Source: Ceratothoa steindachneri (taxonomy: Eukaryota; Arthropoda; Malacostraca; Isopoda; Cymothoidae). Taken from it: DNA of 64,000 nt. The position numbers and the translations under genes are program-made. The stretch covers positions 90,058,440-90,122,439 of the forward strand of contig OZ018335.1 of the NCBI GenBank assembly GCA_963969495.1. Direction: 5' to 3'. This document shows, in pieces, positions 12,089 to 23,300 of the stretch (position 1 is its first letter; every line of letters begins with the position of its first letter). The notes under the pieces were generated by a model, which saw only the letters and a list, made by a program, of their open reading frames with translations, was not told where the DNA came from and did not search any database.

Positions 12089-12365
12089 GGACAGACACAC
12101 ACACACACACATACAGACAGACTCCATTTATAGGAATCAAAAATCCCGTTCTAGCCATCTACCCCTTTCCCTCTCCATTTCTCCCTTTTCCTCTCCTCCA
12201 CTCCAACCTTCTCCCCCCTCTCTCATCCACTTTCTACTTCCCTCTTTCTTGTCTCCACCCCCCTCTCTCCCCCATTACAAAAGGATATCCAAATCAAGAG
12301 AAAAATTATATCTTTCCCCCTCTGTCGCGTTTTTACCCCCTCTCCCCCTCTCCCTATCCTTATCC
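11866..12365. repeat. Purine arm, (AC)n-(TA)n-(AC)n core, pyrimidine arm
   Basis: A G/A-rich tract (11866-11960) is followed by GGGATTTTTTGACC and CTATAAATGGA, (AC)n, a (TA)n run (12036-12084) and a second (AC)n. Then come TCCATTTATAGGAATC and AAAATCCC, the inverse of the first motif, and a C/T-rich tract (12160-12360). It is therefore an inverted repeat about a TA centre with purine and pyrimidine outer arms. Hypothetical proteins read from it are low-complexity artefacts. Confidence 0.8.
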
Positions 12366-12527
12366 CAAACTATCGGTCAGTGTGGTTAGCGTGCAAACTA
12401 ACAAGCATCTACGTTCAGGATTATGCTGAGTGATAAAGAAAATGCGTGCAAAAAGTTACTCAGAAACAGGAGAGCAGAGATCTTACAGGCGATGAACCCG
12501 AGAAAAGCAACGAGGTTTCGACATAAT
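12366..12527 (-). mobile_element. SINE-B body, head missing
   Basis: On the minus strand it matches the body of the SINE at 12623-12884, sharing ACGTAGATGCTTG, GTAAGATCTCTG and CCGATAGTT. The tRNA-like head is absent. It faces the complete copy head to head with a 95-bp gap. Confidence 0.65.
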
Positions 12528-12622
12528 ATTCGCCCCTGTACAAGCACAGTTTCTTTTGTGCAGTCGTCTTTGGAGATGCGAACGGAAAGTTTACTTTAGA
12601 AACACGTGCGCTGTCTAACATG

Positions 12623-12882
12623 TTCCCGTTAGCTTAGTGGTCGAGCACGGGTCTAGATAATCAGAGGTGTGAGGTGCGAGTCCTTGCCGATGCGACGTCA
12701 TTTTTCATGCTGGCTTTTCTCCTGGTCGTTTGATGTAAGATCTCTGTTTTCCTATTTCTGTGTAACCTTTGTCATACATTTCTTTTAGCAGTCAGCACAA
12801 GCCTGGACGTAGATGCTTGCTAGTTTGCCCGCCAGCTTCAACCTGCCGATAGTTTTCAGTGGTAGAAAAAAGGGATGCGTTC

Positions 12883-12884
<2 letters not shown>
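12623..12884 (+). mobile_element. SINE-B, tRNA-like head plus body
   Basis: The head (12623-12693) has TTAGCTTAGTGGTCGAGC, matching a polymerase III A box, and AGGTGCGAGTCC, close to a B box (GGTTCGANTCC). The body runs to the (TA)n tail at 12885. The head sequence differs from that of SINE-A, so this is a separate family with the same kind of tail. Confidence 0.65.

Positions 12885-12950
<66 letters not shown>
12885..12950. repeat. (TA)n microsatellite, about 66 bp
   Basis: 3' tail of the plus-strand SINE-B. Confidence 0.95.
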
Positions 12951-12952
<2 letters not shown>

Positions 12953-13311
12953 CGAACAAAATATTATGCAATTTGAAAAAGCACATCTCTAAAGATCCAA
13001 CTAGAACTTTGATAGGTAGTTTTAGCTTTGAATAGGCGACCTAGAGTTAATAAAATAGAAATAGGCCTTAAATTTACAATAAAGAGACTGGGAAGAATTT
13101 TAAATATTTAAATTGGTTAGCAAGTGCAAAATTGCTCTAATCTGATAAGTTAGGAGCGTTTTGATTTATGAATCTAATTTTTATATAACAATGTTTTAGA
13201 ATTAATATTAAACGGATAATTAAAGCACAATTATCCAGCTCTGGCATAATTAATTAATGTCTCTCTTTTGCCACCGTTATCTCAGGGTGGTCTGGTTGTT
13301 ACACTCCACTT
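12951..13311. other. Unassigned AT-rich stretch
   Basis: Nothing recognised. It lies just beyond the 3' break of the Penelope-like coding remnant. Confidence 0.5.
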
Positions 13312-14340
13312 AAAAATATGCGGATTGACTTTTAAACAATATTTGATGGAAAACCATTGTCCAAAAAGAAGGGATTGAGGTACTGAAATTCTTTGTCTAT
13401 AGGAATGTAAGATGAACCGAGATTTTATGCTCGGTGAAGAAGGGTCTTAATGGACGAGATTTTATATTTCAAATCTAAGCAACCAAAAAAGTTTAATCCT
13501 AACTTCGTATTAGTGGGCTTCCTGTATACTAGTGTTTCTAGACTATTTTGATTTTTGCTTATTAAAATATATAAAACGGAGAGGTTGTTATCACTTTCAG
13601 TTTTCATTATGTATCGAATATCAGGGGAGGTCGTGTTTAAAAAATTAAGAAATTCTAAAGCTTGATCACGTTGTTGAAATATCGCTATGGAGTCATCTAC
13701 AAAACGTCTATAAAAAGTTGGTCTACATGAATTAGGAACTTGAGGAAAAATCATCTCATCCAAACGCACCATAAAATATCTGCTGCCAAAGGGCCGATTG
13801 GAGACTGCATTCCAACTCCATCGATTTACTGGTAAATTTGGCCTTCAAAGGAAAACACCAATCCACCAAAAACAAGGTCTAACAAGGAACTAAATTGCCA
13901 TTTACTGAAACTGTCGAGATGTGGGGCATCCTTAAAAATTCTGTCTAAAATAATTGTTTTTGTTTCATTAACTGGCATGTTTGTAAAAAGTGACTGAATA
14001 TCGTAACTTACAAAAAAACTAATAGAACTTGTTTTATATGCAATCAATTCCACTTGAAAATTGTATGAATTGGTAATTATGTATTCATTTTTTGCTAATG
14101 GGGATAGTAATTCCACAACGTATTTTGCTAATTTGTAGACCGGTAAACAAAGGAGGCCAAAATGGGGCGTAATGGGATTCCAGGTTTGTGTATTTTAGGT
14201 AAACAATAGAGTTTTGCTAAGCCAGAACCTGTGGCATGAAATTTGGAGTAAAGTTTATAGCTGATAATTGATAGAAATTTACGGTTGTTAAGAAATAGAT
14301 ATACTTGGTCCTCCAATTGAGGTCTCTCTTTCAATTATCA
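13312..14340 (-). pseudogene. Penelope-like element reverse transcriptase, truncated
   Basis: Penelope-like elements encode a telomerase-related reverse transcriptase, often with a C-terminal GIY-YIG endonuclease. On the minus strand: LYCLPKIHKPGIPLRPI (14170-14220), a palm segment VSYDIQSLFTNMPVNETK (13975-14030), the catalytic box YRRFVDDSIAIF (13675-13715), then SVLYILISKNQ, VYRKPTNTKLGLNF and KYKISSIKTLLHRA. Homology continues as SYIPIDKEFQYL and DNGFPSNIV to about 13312, then stops. The expected GIY-YIG domain is missing. The FVDD box is intact, but stops and frame changes near 14120, 13800 and 13400 break the frame. The inverted repeat upstream (14379-14776) is probably the element's terminal repeat. 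Confidence 0.85.
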
Positions 14341-14378
14341 GCCATGAACCTCACTCAAAATTACATGCAACAGGTCCT

Positions 14379-14776
14379 GGACCAATTTTTCGCAAAACCA
14401 GGTTTCGACAGAGACATCTGTCATCTTCAATAGTTGACAAAGTAATGAATACAGAAAGATGCTTAACCTAAGGACACACTAATTTACAAGTCAGAATTCA
14501 ATCAGGCGGCTGAAATGGAACGACATTTTTGAGCAAAGGCTTGGATGAGTCTTCTGCTTTTCAAGGGATAGGCAATGCAACACTAATCGCTTGATAAGCA
14601 GAAGACTCATCCAAGCCTTTTCTAAAAAAATGTCGTTCCATTTCAGCCGCCTGATTGAATTCTGACTTGTAAATTCGTCTGTCCTTAGGTTAAGCATCTT
14701 TCTGCATTTATTAGTTTACAAGCGAATGAAGATAAGGAGGGCTCTGTCGAAACGTGGTTTCGCAATAAATCGGTCC
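14379..14776. repeat. Inverted repeat next to the Penelope-like element
   Basis: Arms of about 185 bp (14379-14563 and 14588-14776) are inverted copies sharing GCAGAAGACTCATCCAAG, CATTTCAGCCGCCTGATTGA and TTAGGTTAAGCATCTTTCTG. They are separated by about 24 bp. Penelope-like elements often carry terminal repeats in inverted, partly duplicated form, so I read this as that element's paired terminal repeats. Confidence 0.85.
14402..14430 (-). ncRNA. Hammerhead-like motif in the Penelope terminal repeat
   Basis: The minus strand reads TTGAAGA, T, GACAGA-TGTC-TCTGTC (a perfect 6-bp stem II) and GAAAC. This is the hammerhead core order, except that the first base of CUGANGA is U here. The other arm (14726-14753, plus) keeps TGAAGA and CGAAAC but has a disrupted stem II. 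Hammerheads are known in Penelope-like terminal repeats. Cleavage is inferred, not shown. Confidence 0.45.
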
Positions 14777-14803
14777 AAAATATTGTAGTTTCTCTCCTGC
14801 AGA

Positions 14804-14806
<3 letters not shown>

Positions 14807-14858
<52 letters not shown>
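14807..14858. repeat. (TA)n microsatellite, about 52 bp
   Basis: Separates the Penelope inverted repeat from the LINE fragment that follows. Confidence 0.95.
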
Positions 14859-14860
<2 letters not shown>

Positions 14861-14954
14861 TATTGGGGTTAAAATTGACGATTTCAAGAACTTATTGAAC
14901 TATTAGTGAACTATCAGCCTACATATCAATAGAAGGCTTTGATGGGCCATACTT

Positions 14955-15686
14955 CTAAATCTTACAGGGGGGCCCTCGATGGGGATGTATAAGCCCGAGA
15001 CTCGACAGTGTATACACAATGGATCTTCCCAGCCCAGTTAACGAATACACTAGATATATACAGTTCGCTGATGATATCACACGATTATAGCGAGTAGCCT
15101 ATACAGGCACCCCTAGATGATGGCAAGGATAACAGCGGCTGAAATAGCGAACATTAACGAATTTGAACCGAAATGGAGGATTAGAACAGATGCAGACAAG
15201 TTTAGTATCATCTCATTAGGGAGAAGAAAAACAGACAGAATGAAGGAATGAAGGAAAAGTACTCGGCCTCAAAATCAACCAGCCAGGCTACGTCAAACAC
15301 GCAAAGGAACGGATAGGATTAGCTAAAGCAAATTTAACCAAATTATATCAATTTAGAGACTTGAAACTGGAAAACAAAAGAAAAATATACAATACAGTTT
15401 GCCGGTCTACGTTGCTCTACGCGGCTGTTCCACTGAACAGACTCCATAAAACGATCTCACTTAAACTTCAAAGAGTTCAAAATGCAGCGGTATATATTAT
15501 CTCAAAAAGGAGAAGAAGAGAAAACAAAAGACAAAGTGACCTGCACCACGACATCGGTCTGACGCCAATAAATGTGTCTTTGCACAGGAGAGGATGTAAA
15601 TTATGGGAAAAGTTAAATGATATATTAACCGACGAAGAAAAAAGAACCATGGCCATCCAGCGTAAACAACTACAGGGAAAACAATA
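14955..15686 (+). pseudogene. LINE reverse transcriptase C-terminal part
   Basis: A second fragment of a LINE related to the one at the left edge. YIQFADDIT near 15057-15083 is the catalytic FADD box of the reverse transcriptase. After stops it resumes as KVLGLKINQPGYVKHA, then an uninterrupted stretch from 15361 with NKRKIYNTVCRSTLLYAA, KLQRVQNAAVYIIS and HHDIGLTPINVSLHRRGCKL. These are the thumb and C-terminal segments typical of Jockey/CR1-like LINEs. The 5' half of the element is absent, as expected of 5' truncation on insertion. Confidence 0.8.
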
Positions 15687-16305
15687 GAAGTAAATTTAGA
15701 AGCGGAAAACCTATCTCAAGAGAGGACCCACCCCCAATATAAGGTATGTGAGATTGCACACATTGAAATCAAAGAATCTGCGTTAGACATTGAAAGAAGA
15801 AAATTGAAAAAAATGAAATAGAGGCGCGAGGGCCTCGTTTATACGAATAATATAACGTGAGGAATAATAACTAGGAAAAATACAACGGAGATGGCTGGTC
15901 CCCCAGCAAACTACATTATCTCAGAATCATTCTTTTTCACCACTCTACCCTAATTTCTACTGTCTACTCTACTCTTACTGTACACTTTTAGCTTCCTACT
16001 TTTTCCAGACATAAGTTCCTTCAGTATACCAGATTCTGACTCCACCACACTTCATCGGTAAAGGAGGAAAGAATACATAAAGACGCTCCGAAGATGATCG
16101 AATAGATCGAAAGCTTAGCAATTTAAGTTTGTTTTTTACCAAACGCATTTATTAGAAAGAGAGAAGAATATAGGAGAAGTGATCTACCATCTACAAGATG
16201 GACTTTAAAATAGAGTAAGAAGAATAGAAAGTTGCCAAAGGAAATTGATCAAGGCGCAATATACTATGGTCTTTAAGAAAATTTGCATTCAGGAAAGACT
16301 GCTAC

Positions 16306-16310
<5 letters not shown>
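15687..16310 (+). other. Probable LINE 3' region
   Basis: A-rich at first with lysine-rich frames (KESALDIERRKLKKMK), similar in style to the end of the first LINE. After about 15840 nothing is recognised. Confidence 0.35.

Positions 16311-16391
<81 letters not shown>
16311..16391. repeat. (TA)n microsatellite, about 81 bp
   Basis: Directly precedes a different LINE fragment. Confidence 0.95.
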
Positions 16392-16395
<4 letters not shown>

Positions 16396-16399
16396 CCAA

Positions 16400-16740
16400 G
16401 TTTTAACTATTAAATAGGTGGTAGAAATCTTATCTCCGTGGACGAAGAAAAAGATTTAGTGGTGCGGGTTTCAAAGGCTCTAAGGTTTAACAAACAGTGT
16501 GACGAAGCGTGTAAGAAGGCGAACCGAATGCTTGGATTTATTGCGAGAAGTGTTCACTACAAACACCAAGATATAATCATACCTCTATATAAAAGTTTAG
16601 TAAAAGCACTCCTAGAATACGCGATACACATATAAACATCAATACAATAGAAGAAATTCAACGACGGGCTTACTAAAATAATTCCATCGATTATAAATAA
16701 GTCGTATATCGAAAGATTAAATATATTAAAACCAGGCAAT
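16400..16740 (+). pseudogene. CR1-like LINE reverse transcriptase, C-terminal fragment
   Basis: The frame reads NLISVDEEKDLVVRVSKALRF, then QCDEACKKANRMLGFIARSV, HQDIIIPLYKSLVKALLEYA and finally TKIIPSIINKSYIERLNILK. This order (EKDLGV, KANRMLGFI, LYKSLVRPHLEYA, ERL.L) is the familiar end of CR1/L2-type reverse transcriptases. One stop lies after EYAIHI. The family's last segment is missing here but appears at 19235-19380 in the same orientation. Confidence 0.8.
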
Positions 16741-17930
16741 GGCTTTGCCACTCCCCCCTACGGGGTGAGCTTTCGCATCGCTACTAAGATTGAAATTAAA
16801 AATCTAAAAAAAAACAGCCATGGTTAATTTTTTATAATTTTTTTTTAACTTCGCCAATTATAATCATTTTAAAGAGGAACTCTAAACTAAATTTCCCCCT
16901 TTCAAAATATCTCGTTGCCAAAATAGTTATAGAAGAAGATATATAAAAATATATTTTCTGAACTTCATCATTTGTAATTCTTTGGGTTTAAAAAAAATCA
17001 CAAAATTTTGATACTTATATTTATTTCTGAACTTCACCATTTTGTTTTTTGATATAAAAGAATTATTAGAAATAACTTTGATAAAAAACATAAGTCATAA
17101 CCAAACTAAGATGAATTTATTATTCAAATACTCCAAAAAATCCTTTTCTTAAATTATAGAGTTAGTGATGAGGTGATGATGATAACGATATTGTTTAAAT
17201 ACCCTGCCCTGCCCTGGATGAAATATCACATGAGTAAACATCGTAACAACAAAGTCCAAGGAGGTCTATTACCATGTTAGTATAGAATGAGACTGGCCTT
17301 TGAGTTGACTAAGTAGTCCTTGCTAGCTCCCTGTAACTATTTACCTATGTAACTCAAAAAAACACGCTAGAACAGAAAACATGGCAGTGGAAAGAATTAT
17401 GGAAAAAATTACCCGCAAGTACCATCAGAGAAATGCTGGATATGAACACAAACACGAATAACAGATATAGTGAACAGAATATAACTTGGAATGGGCAAAG
17501 TACGTTAATAGAAGAAATTAAAGAAGTTGGACAATAACAATCATAGACTTGACATCTTTATTCATAGAGCTAGAAAACGGCTAGACAGAATGTTAGGGGA
17601 TTAAATTTGCGTAGTGGCACTAATAAATTGAGAGATTGAGTGCTACATCGTGTGCAGGGGAAGCTTCTTCGGATGGCGATAAGAGAAATTAATGAGTAAA
17701 AATTACAGCCGATAAAACACTGCTCGTTGCGAGGAACAAAGCGAATAAATGGGATGAAAGGACACCAGATAGCAGTCAATAACAGCAGACCGCAAATAGA
17801 TACAAATTAATGCATTTGACTAAAATGACGACATACTTAAAATCGCGAATGTTTATGATGAATGTAATGAAGGGCGTGATAATTCCCGTAATGCTGGATG
17901 AATGAGACCGAAGTTGCGAGTACACCCAAC
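16741..17930. other. Unassigned stretch between two LINE pieces
   Basis: AT-rich with long A and T runs. The motif CCCCCCTACGGGG lies at 16755. No frame has a recognised domain, though 17365-17530 looks weakly coding (KELWKKLPASTIREML). Confidence 0.45.
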
Positions 17931-19184
17931 CGGTATTTTCAAAAGTTCTGTTACACTCGGGTTATTTAATCTTTCGAGAGGATACGTATGTGATAGAAAA
18001 AGTTGTGTCAAACAAACTTAAAATTTTCCTTTTCCAGCACGTGTCATTAACACTTTTTCTAATGTGTACAGGTGTGTCGAGATGAAAGTGAAAAGAATCG
18101 AGATTTCTGCTCTTCTGCGCGGGGGTAGGAACAAGGCCAACATCGCTAATCGTCTCAACGTCAGCCAGATGACCGTCTACAGAGTCGCGGAAAGGATCAA
18201 GAGCTGGAAAGACCTCAAATATCAACTTCATCCAGGCAGACCTTAAGCTGTCAACAGTTTGGCTGTGGAAAAGGCCTTCAAAAGTGTTCGGAAGCTCAAA
18301 ATGCGCTCAAGAGAGAAATAAGTGAATGTCGGTGGTCAGGATGGCCAGGGGCCGCCAAGAAGGAGGGCGGCAGGAACTTGACGTGCGTCGAAAGGCCTCT
18401 GCTCACGGACCGGATGCGAGAACAACGAAAACAGAGCTGTCGTCGCCTTCTCAACGAGTTAAAGAGTCATCGGAAACGAGTTCTCATTTTTTTTCTGATA
18501 AAAAACCCCTTCAGGGTCGATCCGGTAATCACCAAACAGAACGACCACGTGTTAAGCTTCGGCCAGGACGTCTCCGAGGTCCACTACGTGTCAACTACCA
18601 AACACCAGGCCTCCGTGAATAAAGCTCGGCGTCGTGGCCTTGAATGGCGAGAAGATGCCGCCAGTGTGGTTCGAAGCCGCTTACAGGCTCACCGTGGCCG
18701 ATTACAGGGATATCTTGGCCACGAACTTCCAGCATTGGGTGAGGTAGATCACGAAAACGGCTGACTACGTCTTTCAGCAGGACGGCGACACGGCCCTCAC
18801 GGCCGTGCCCGCGCAAAAGTTGTTGGAGTCGAATATGAACTTCTGGTCGCCCGAACTCAATCCTCTTTACTACAGCGTGTGGGTGCATGTCGAGGGTAAG
18901 GCTTTACAAGGTCCGCCACAGCGATGTCAATCAGATGAAGTCCTCCGTCAACCGCATGTAGGCCAGCATAGGAAAGGACTAGGTCCACAACGTGTGCGCG
19001 GCCTTCAGGTCTCGCCTGGAGAGCATGCTCACCGCCGAGGGCTTCTAAATTGATTAATATCACAATATAAACACATATTTATATAATAAAACAATAAAAA
19101 AACGTGTCTAACTGCATTATAACTATCATTGTGTCCCTTGTAGAAAGCGTCAGAGGGAGTGTAACAGAAATTTTTCAATACCCG
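17931..19184 (+). mobile_element. Mariner-type (IS630-Tc1-mariner) transposon with terminal inverted repeats
   Basis: The left end CGGTATTTTCAAAAGTTC then TGTTACACTC is repeated inverted at the right end (CGGGTATTGAAAAATTTC, TGTTACACTCC). About 30 bp per end match. The spacing of 1.25 kb and the single transposase inside are right for this superfamily. TA target duplications could not be fixed confidently. Confidence 0.82.
18064..19050 (+). pseudogene. IS630-Tc1-mariner transposase, inactive
   Basis: The N-terminus has a helix-turn-helix: RIEISALLRGGRNKANIA then NRLNVSQMTVYRVAERI. After frameshifts come RTGCENNENRAVV, SPRSTTCQLPNT (weak), then VVALNGEKMPPVWFEAAYRL, DYRDILATNFQHWVR and DYVFQQDGD with the second catalytic Asp. 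The third acidic position, NPLDY in relatives, reads NPLYYSVW here, so the last catalytic Asp is Tyr. The C-terminus trails off in other frames to about 19050. Stops at 18244 and elsewhere confirm a pseudogene. It sits centrally between the terminal repeats. Confidence 0.82.
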
Positions 19185-19234
19185 ATACCTACCTGGATGA
19201 TGGCATAGGGCGGCGGAAGATCAATCAAGTAGGT

Positions 19235-19710
19235 TGGATTTAAGAAAATATTTTTTAATCAATAGAGTGGTAGACTTCTGGAACAAATTGCCGCGGAGGG
19301 TAGTAGGTAGTCCAAATTTAAATGTATTTAAGAGTAGGTTGGATGAGTTTATGGAGAGGGAAGGTTGTGATGGTTCCTAAGTTTTGCATATATTAATATT
19401 GTTTGTATATATCTATAGTTGCATGATTTAGTTCTTGACACGCCTTGATTGGTGATACCCTTGTTTCTGGATGCAATCCTCTGGATGTAGCTTTCTTGGG
19501 AGTTTGGGTGCCTTAAAAAAAGAGGCCGTTTGACTCGGATGACCTATGATGGGCCCTTGTGGCTTTTGTCATCTGTTATATTATATTGTGGGGGACTCTG
19601 ATTTTGTCTTCCCCTGGTGATGGTACTTTTTGTGGGTGGGTTTTGACGGATGCGGATGACCTTTGATAGGCTCTTGTGGCTTTTGTCATCCGTGAAATTA
19701 TGTTATGTTA
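19235..19710 (+). pseudogene. CR1-like LINE C-terminus and 3' end
   Basis: The frame near 19238-19380 reads RVVDFWNKLPRRVVGSPNLN then VFKSRLDEFM and ends at a stop. This is the standard last segment of CR1/L2-type ORF2 proteins. The 3' region contains two related copies of a segment (about 19535-19590 and 19645-19700) sharing GGATGACCT, CTTGTGGCTTTTGTCATC. It ends in TTATGTTATGTTATG, the short-repeat tail expected of CR1-like LINEs. It may be the far end of the fragment at 16400-16740, split by the 1.25-kb transposon. Confidence 0.78.
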
Positions 19711-20340
19711 TGACCATTATCGAGAGATACTTCGAGAAAGACAGCTGATTCACGTCGAATTGGCGACGTGAGTGGACAGTAAAAAGAAGATTAACGAGTC
19801 GAACCCTTTTCTCGAGCGGGTCGTCGGTTGTTTAAAAGAAGGGCGATAAACAAGGGTCGCCCAGATAGAGAAGAAAGGTGGACACGAAACGACCGACAGC
19901 AGAACATTTACAGCTCGAATCTTTTCCCCGATGGGGTGGGTGGGGGAGGTGTTAAGTGGCAAAGACTAATGTTTTGCCGGCGAATAAGAAACCGACCTTA
20001 TCTAGATTGCTGTCGAGGATCCCTAGCAAATCACGAGGACAGTATAATGTATCAGATTGATTTCGTCCCGACCCCACGGGTTTCACTAAGTTTGCTTTGT
20101 GGTTGCCTACTTGGTGATCTATTTGGTTTCTTCGCTTGTAGTGAAGGGTAGGTAATGACTGAACTGGATGCTCTTGCCTCTCAGGCACAGTGGACCTTAC
20201 CCCAACAGGATGATAGAGTATTCTCTTAGTCTTAACTAGCGGATTCCCTAGGAGGAATAAAGGAAACTTACTATATATGACTAGATACACTACACATCGC
20301 TGATGCACACTTAATCACTCTCTTCTTGCTGAGAACATGA
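19711..20340 (+). other. Possible LTR (weak)
   Basis: Unrecognised sequence followed at 20343 by TTGGGGCTCGTC, one base from the TGGGGGCTCGTC primer-binding site that pairs with tRNA-Pro in many retroelements. No second LTR or coding part is seen, so the call is tentative. Confidence 0.2.
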
Positions 20341-23300
20341 CAGTTGGGGCTCGTCTCTAATGCTACTGTTTTTTTTATCAGCAGACTATGTTTGCACAGA
20401 TGTGCGTGAGTTACGTTTAAATAATATAGCCTGTTCTATTCTCTTACCATGATGGACCGTCACAATATATCCACGAGTGATATATATGTTATAAGTACCA
20501 AGTTATAAATACCAACTCCATAAGCCAAAGTAATTAAGTAATTAATATATGGAGTGGATAAAACGCTGGATTTCCGCGCCTGCGCATCAAGTTCTATCGC
20601 CAGTGTTGCGGACGCACAAAAACAATGGTTCTAGTAGGATGCTGCCGCAATGATGCGGTGCGTCTAGTTCGATACACGCGCGCAGATAATTCCATCCATA
20701 TACGTCGTCGCACACACTTACATACACAGAGTTATTCACAACAAAGCTGCATCTTCCACCTCCCTTTTTTTTCTCGCATCCACAACCTATAGGATTTCTG
20801 CTGTCATACTAATCTTTATATGGGTTTTATTAGCGATTATAGGCCCACGCCCAAAATTAAAAGAGATAGGGAAAACAATCATTATATAATAAGAATAATT
20901 AATATACTTGTAAGAATGCTCAATTGAAAAAACAAACAAATGAATATATCTTTATAAAATAGACCCAAATGAATCTATTAGAAGGCAAAATCCTAAAATA
21001 TAAATGCCTATTAATAAATAATACTTCTATATATAAATGATTAGAGGAAAATGTAAATAACTTTATTAGTTTAATGCGTGGATGATTATGAGATGGGTAA
21101 AGGCCGTTCTATTCGAATATTCCTTTGAGTACTAAAATAGGTTCGATTTTGTACTCGAGCAGTTATTTGGTGTTCCCCTCTCTCTGGTTCGTCACGTAAT
21201 AATAATATTCAAGCTTTCTCCCTATATTCATTAAGAAGCGCTCATAGGATTATTAATTATTGCTTGCGCATTTCCTGAATAATGTTAAACTGAGAGATGA
21301 GGAAACTCGTCTAACCATCGAGGAAATTATAAGGGTTTAGTAACAAGTTCGTACAAAGAGGACAAGTAGTTGAAAGTGGGAACTGACTCCTCTTTCCGGG
21401 TAGCTGCCCACCCCCCGAACTGGAAGAGGAACGAGTCGCTTCGGCGATACCTTGATGCTGACCGGTGGGTTTCGAGATACGGCCAATTGTCATCTCACGA
21501 ATTTAATGTGTCGCTCCTCTCCCGCTGCATCTTTGGAATGAGATGACCTCTCGGAGGTCAATACAAGGAAGGGGGACTGTGCTGGGCGGGTTAGGTATGG
21601 GAGGGGAGTGCACAAAGAGACTTATGGATAGTTGAGAAGCTTGGTGTAGTTTGCATCTGCTTGGAGGAAGTTCGTGGTACTTGGCAAATATTTGTAAAAA
21701 CGATCTATCAACACTTATCGTTTTCTTACAGTGTGGTCGAGACGCATCGAACCCTACCACACTTCTTTCTCTTTTCACCACTTGTCTATTTTCAGCTATC
21801 TGTCCCCACACCCTTTCTTTGTCTCCTAACCACACCTACCACTTACACCATTCAGATTCAGAAGCCATTTCAACTACTCGCCTGCCTTCATCCTCTTAAC
21901 ACTCATTCCTCCCATTACTTTTTTAGTTCTCTCCCCTCAGAGAGAGACTCCGAGGGGAGTGGGCGGTTATGGCCGCTCAGGCAATTAATCATATGATCGT
22001 GAATTTTAAGCGGCGGACTCAGCTTTTGGGGGAAGCTGCTTCCCCTCCTTTTAAATCATTCTATAAATTGATAAAGTATCCCCAAAAGGTCTTTAAAAAT
22101 CCTATTAATATTTTATTTAGAGGCGTCCTTCTTTGGATACCCTTTAATTATGATCAGTACGACAGAATCTTAATAGGGCTGAATCAAAAGAATATTTTAC
22201 CTTTTGAAACAATGGCAAATTTTGTGTGTTTGTAAAGATGGATTTTTGTCTTCTTCCAATACACAGGTGAAAATTGTTCATTCCATACATACGACCACTT
22301 GATAACAACCCTAAATGCAAAGTCTGAAGGGTAATTTTTCAAAATAATGATAAGAAAATACAAACAATCCTGAATTACTAATATCTTAAAAGACATTCCC
22401 AAAATAATCTGCGTTGAACGCAATTATTGTTGTAAAAATATTAAAGTTGTTTTTAGAAGACAATAAATGCATCTTGGAATTGAATAAGTTGTTCCAAATT
22501 TGTACAATCTGTTTAAAGGCCTTTGTTTCATCTCTAACCTAACCTAAACTATATTTTCAACAATTGCAACTTTATATTTAGCTCTTTAACAAAAAACGGC
22601 CTTGAGTGGTAAACAGAAAAGGGTGTGCGCTCTCCACCCGCCTCTTCATCACAATGCACACCGCCAGACACGCGTCACGTTTGAGCCAAGCCAAATGGTT
22701 GCATTAGGTTGCGAAGTTCTTCCTCTTCCTCCATAACCAACACACCTTGCGCCAGATGAGTATCATTTAGTTAAGTCATTACCACCTCACTTAAGTGGCA
22801 AAGTTTCCTCTCATACGAAGGAGGTGGTAAAGTATGCCATCCAATCATGTATTCCATCAAACCGAAGCAATTCTTCAGGAAAGGAATCCATCGCCTAATT
22901 AAACGCTGGGAGAGTAGCGCCACTAATGAGCGCCACCACTACTGAGAACATTCTCAATGATAATAATTGATTCACTTATACGACGTGCAGCTGTAACCAA
23001 GGTGTTAGTATTTTTACTTACCTCCTAGCGGACAAACTAGGAAATGATTTTGGAATCATTAATAAAGAATGGAATATTATGTAATCCAACGGAGGTAGAA
23101 TAACCCAGTGAGAAAAGAATAGGGAACCAGGTCATTATTATTATTTACATACTCTTCCCAAAAAGTTATTTACTCACGGCGAAAAAAGGTTAGCGTAAAG
23201 AATTTCTTTAAGAAAATGGTGAAGTTAGGGGACGTGAAATTGAATGTATGTTACATATCCTGAGTAGTCTGAAGATGAGACTCCTTGTGGCACTTGGGAC

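Noticed and set aside
19711..20360. A complete LTR with a tRNA-Pro primer-binding site
   Set aside because: Only a 12-base near match was found. No matching second LTR, polypurine tract or pol sequence is present, so it is kept as a weak note only.
21651..22423. Overlapping open frames of 79-111 codons on both strands
   Set aside because: They overlap in several frames with no recognised motifs and no repeat or domain evidence.
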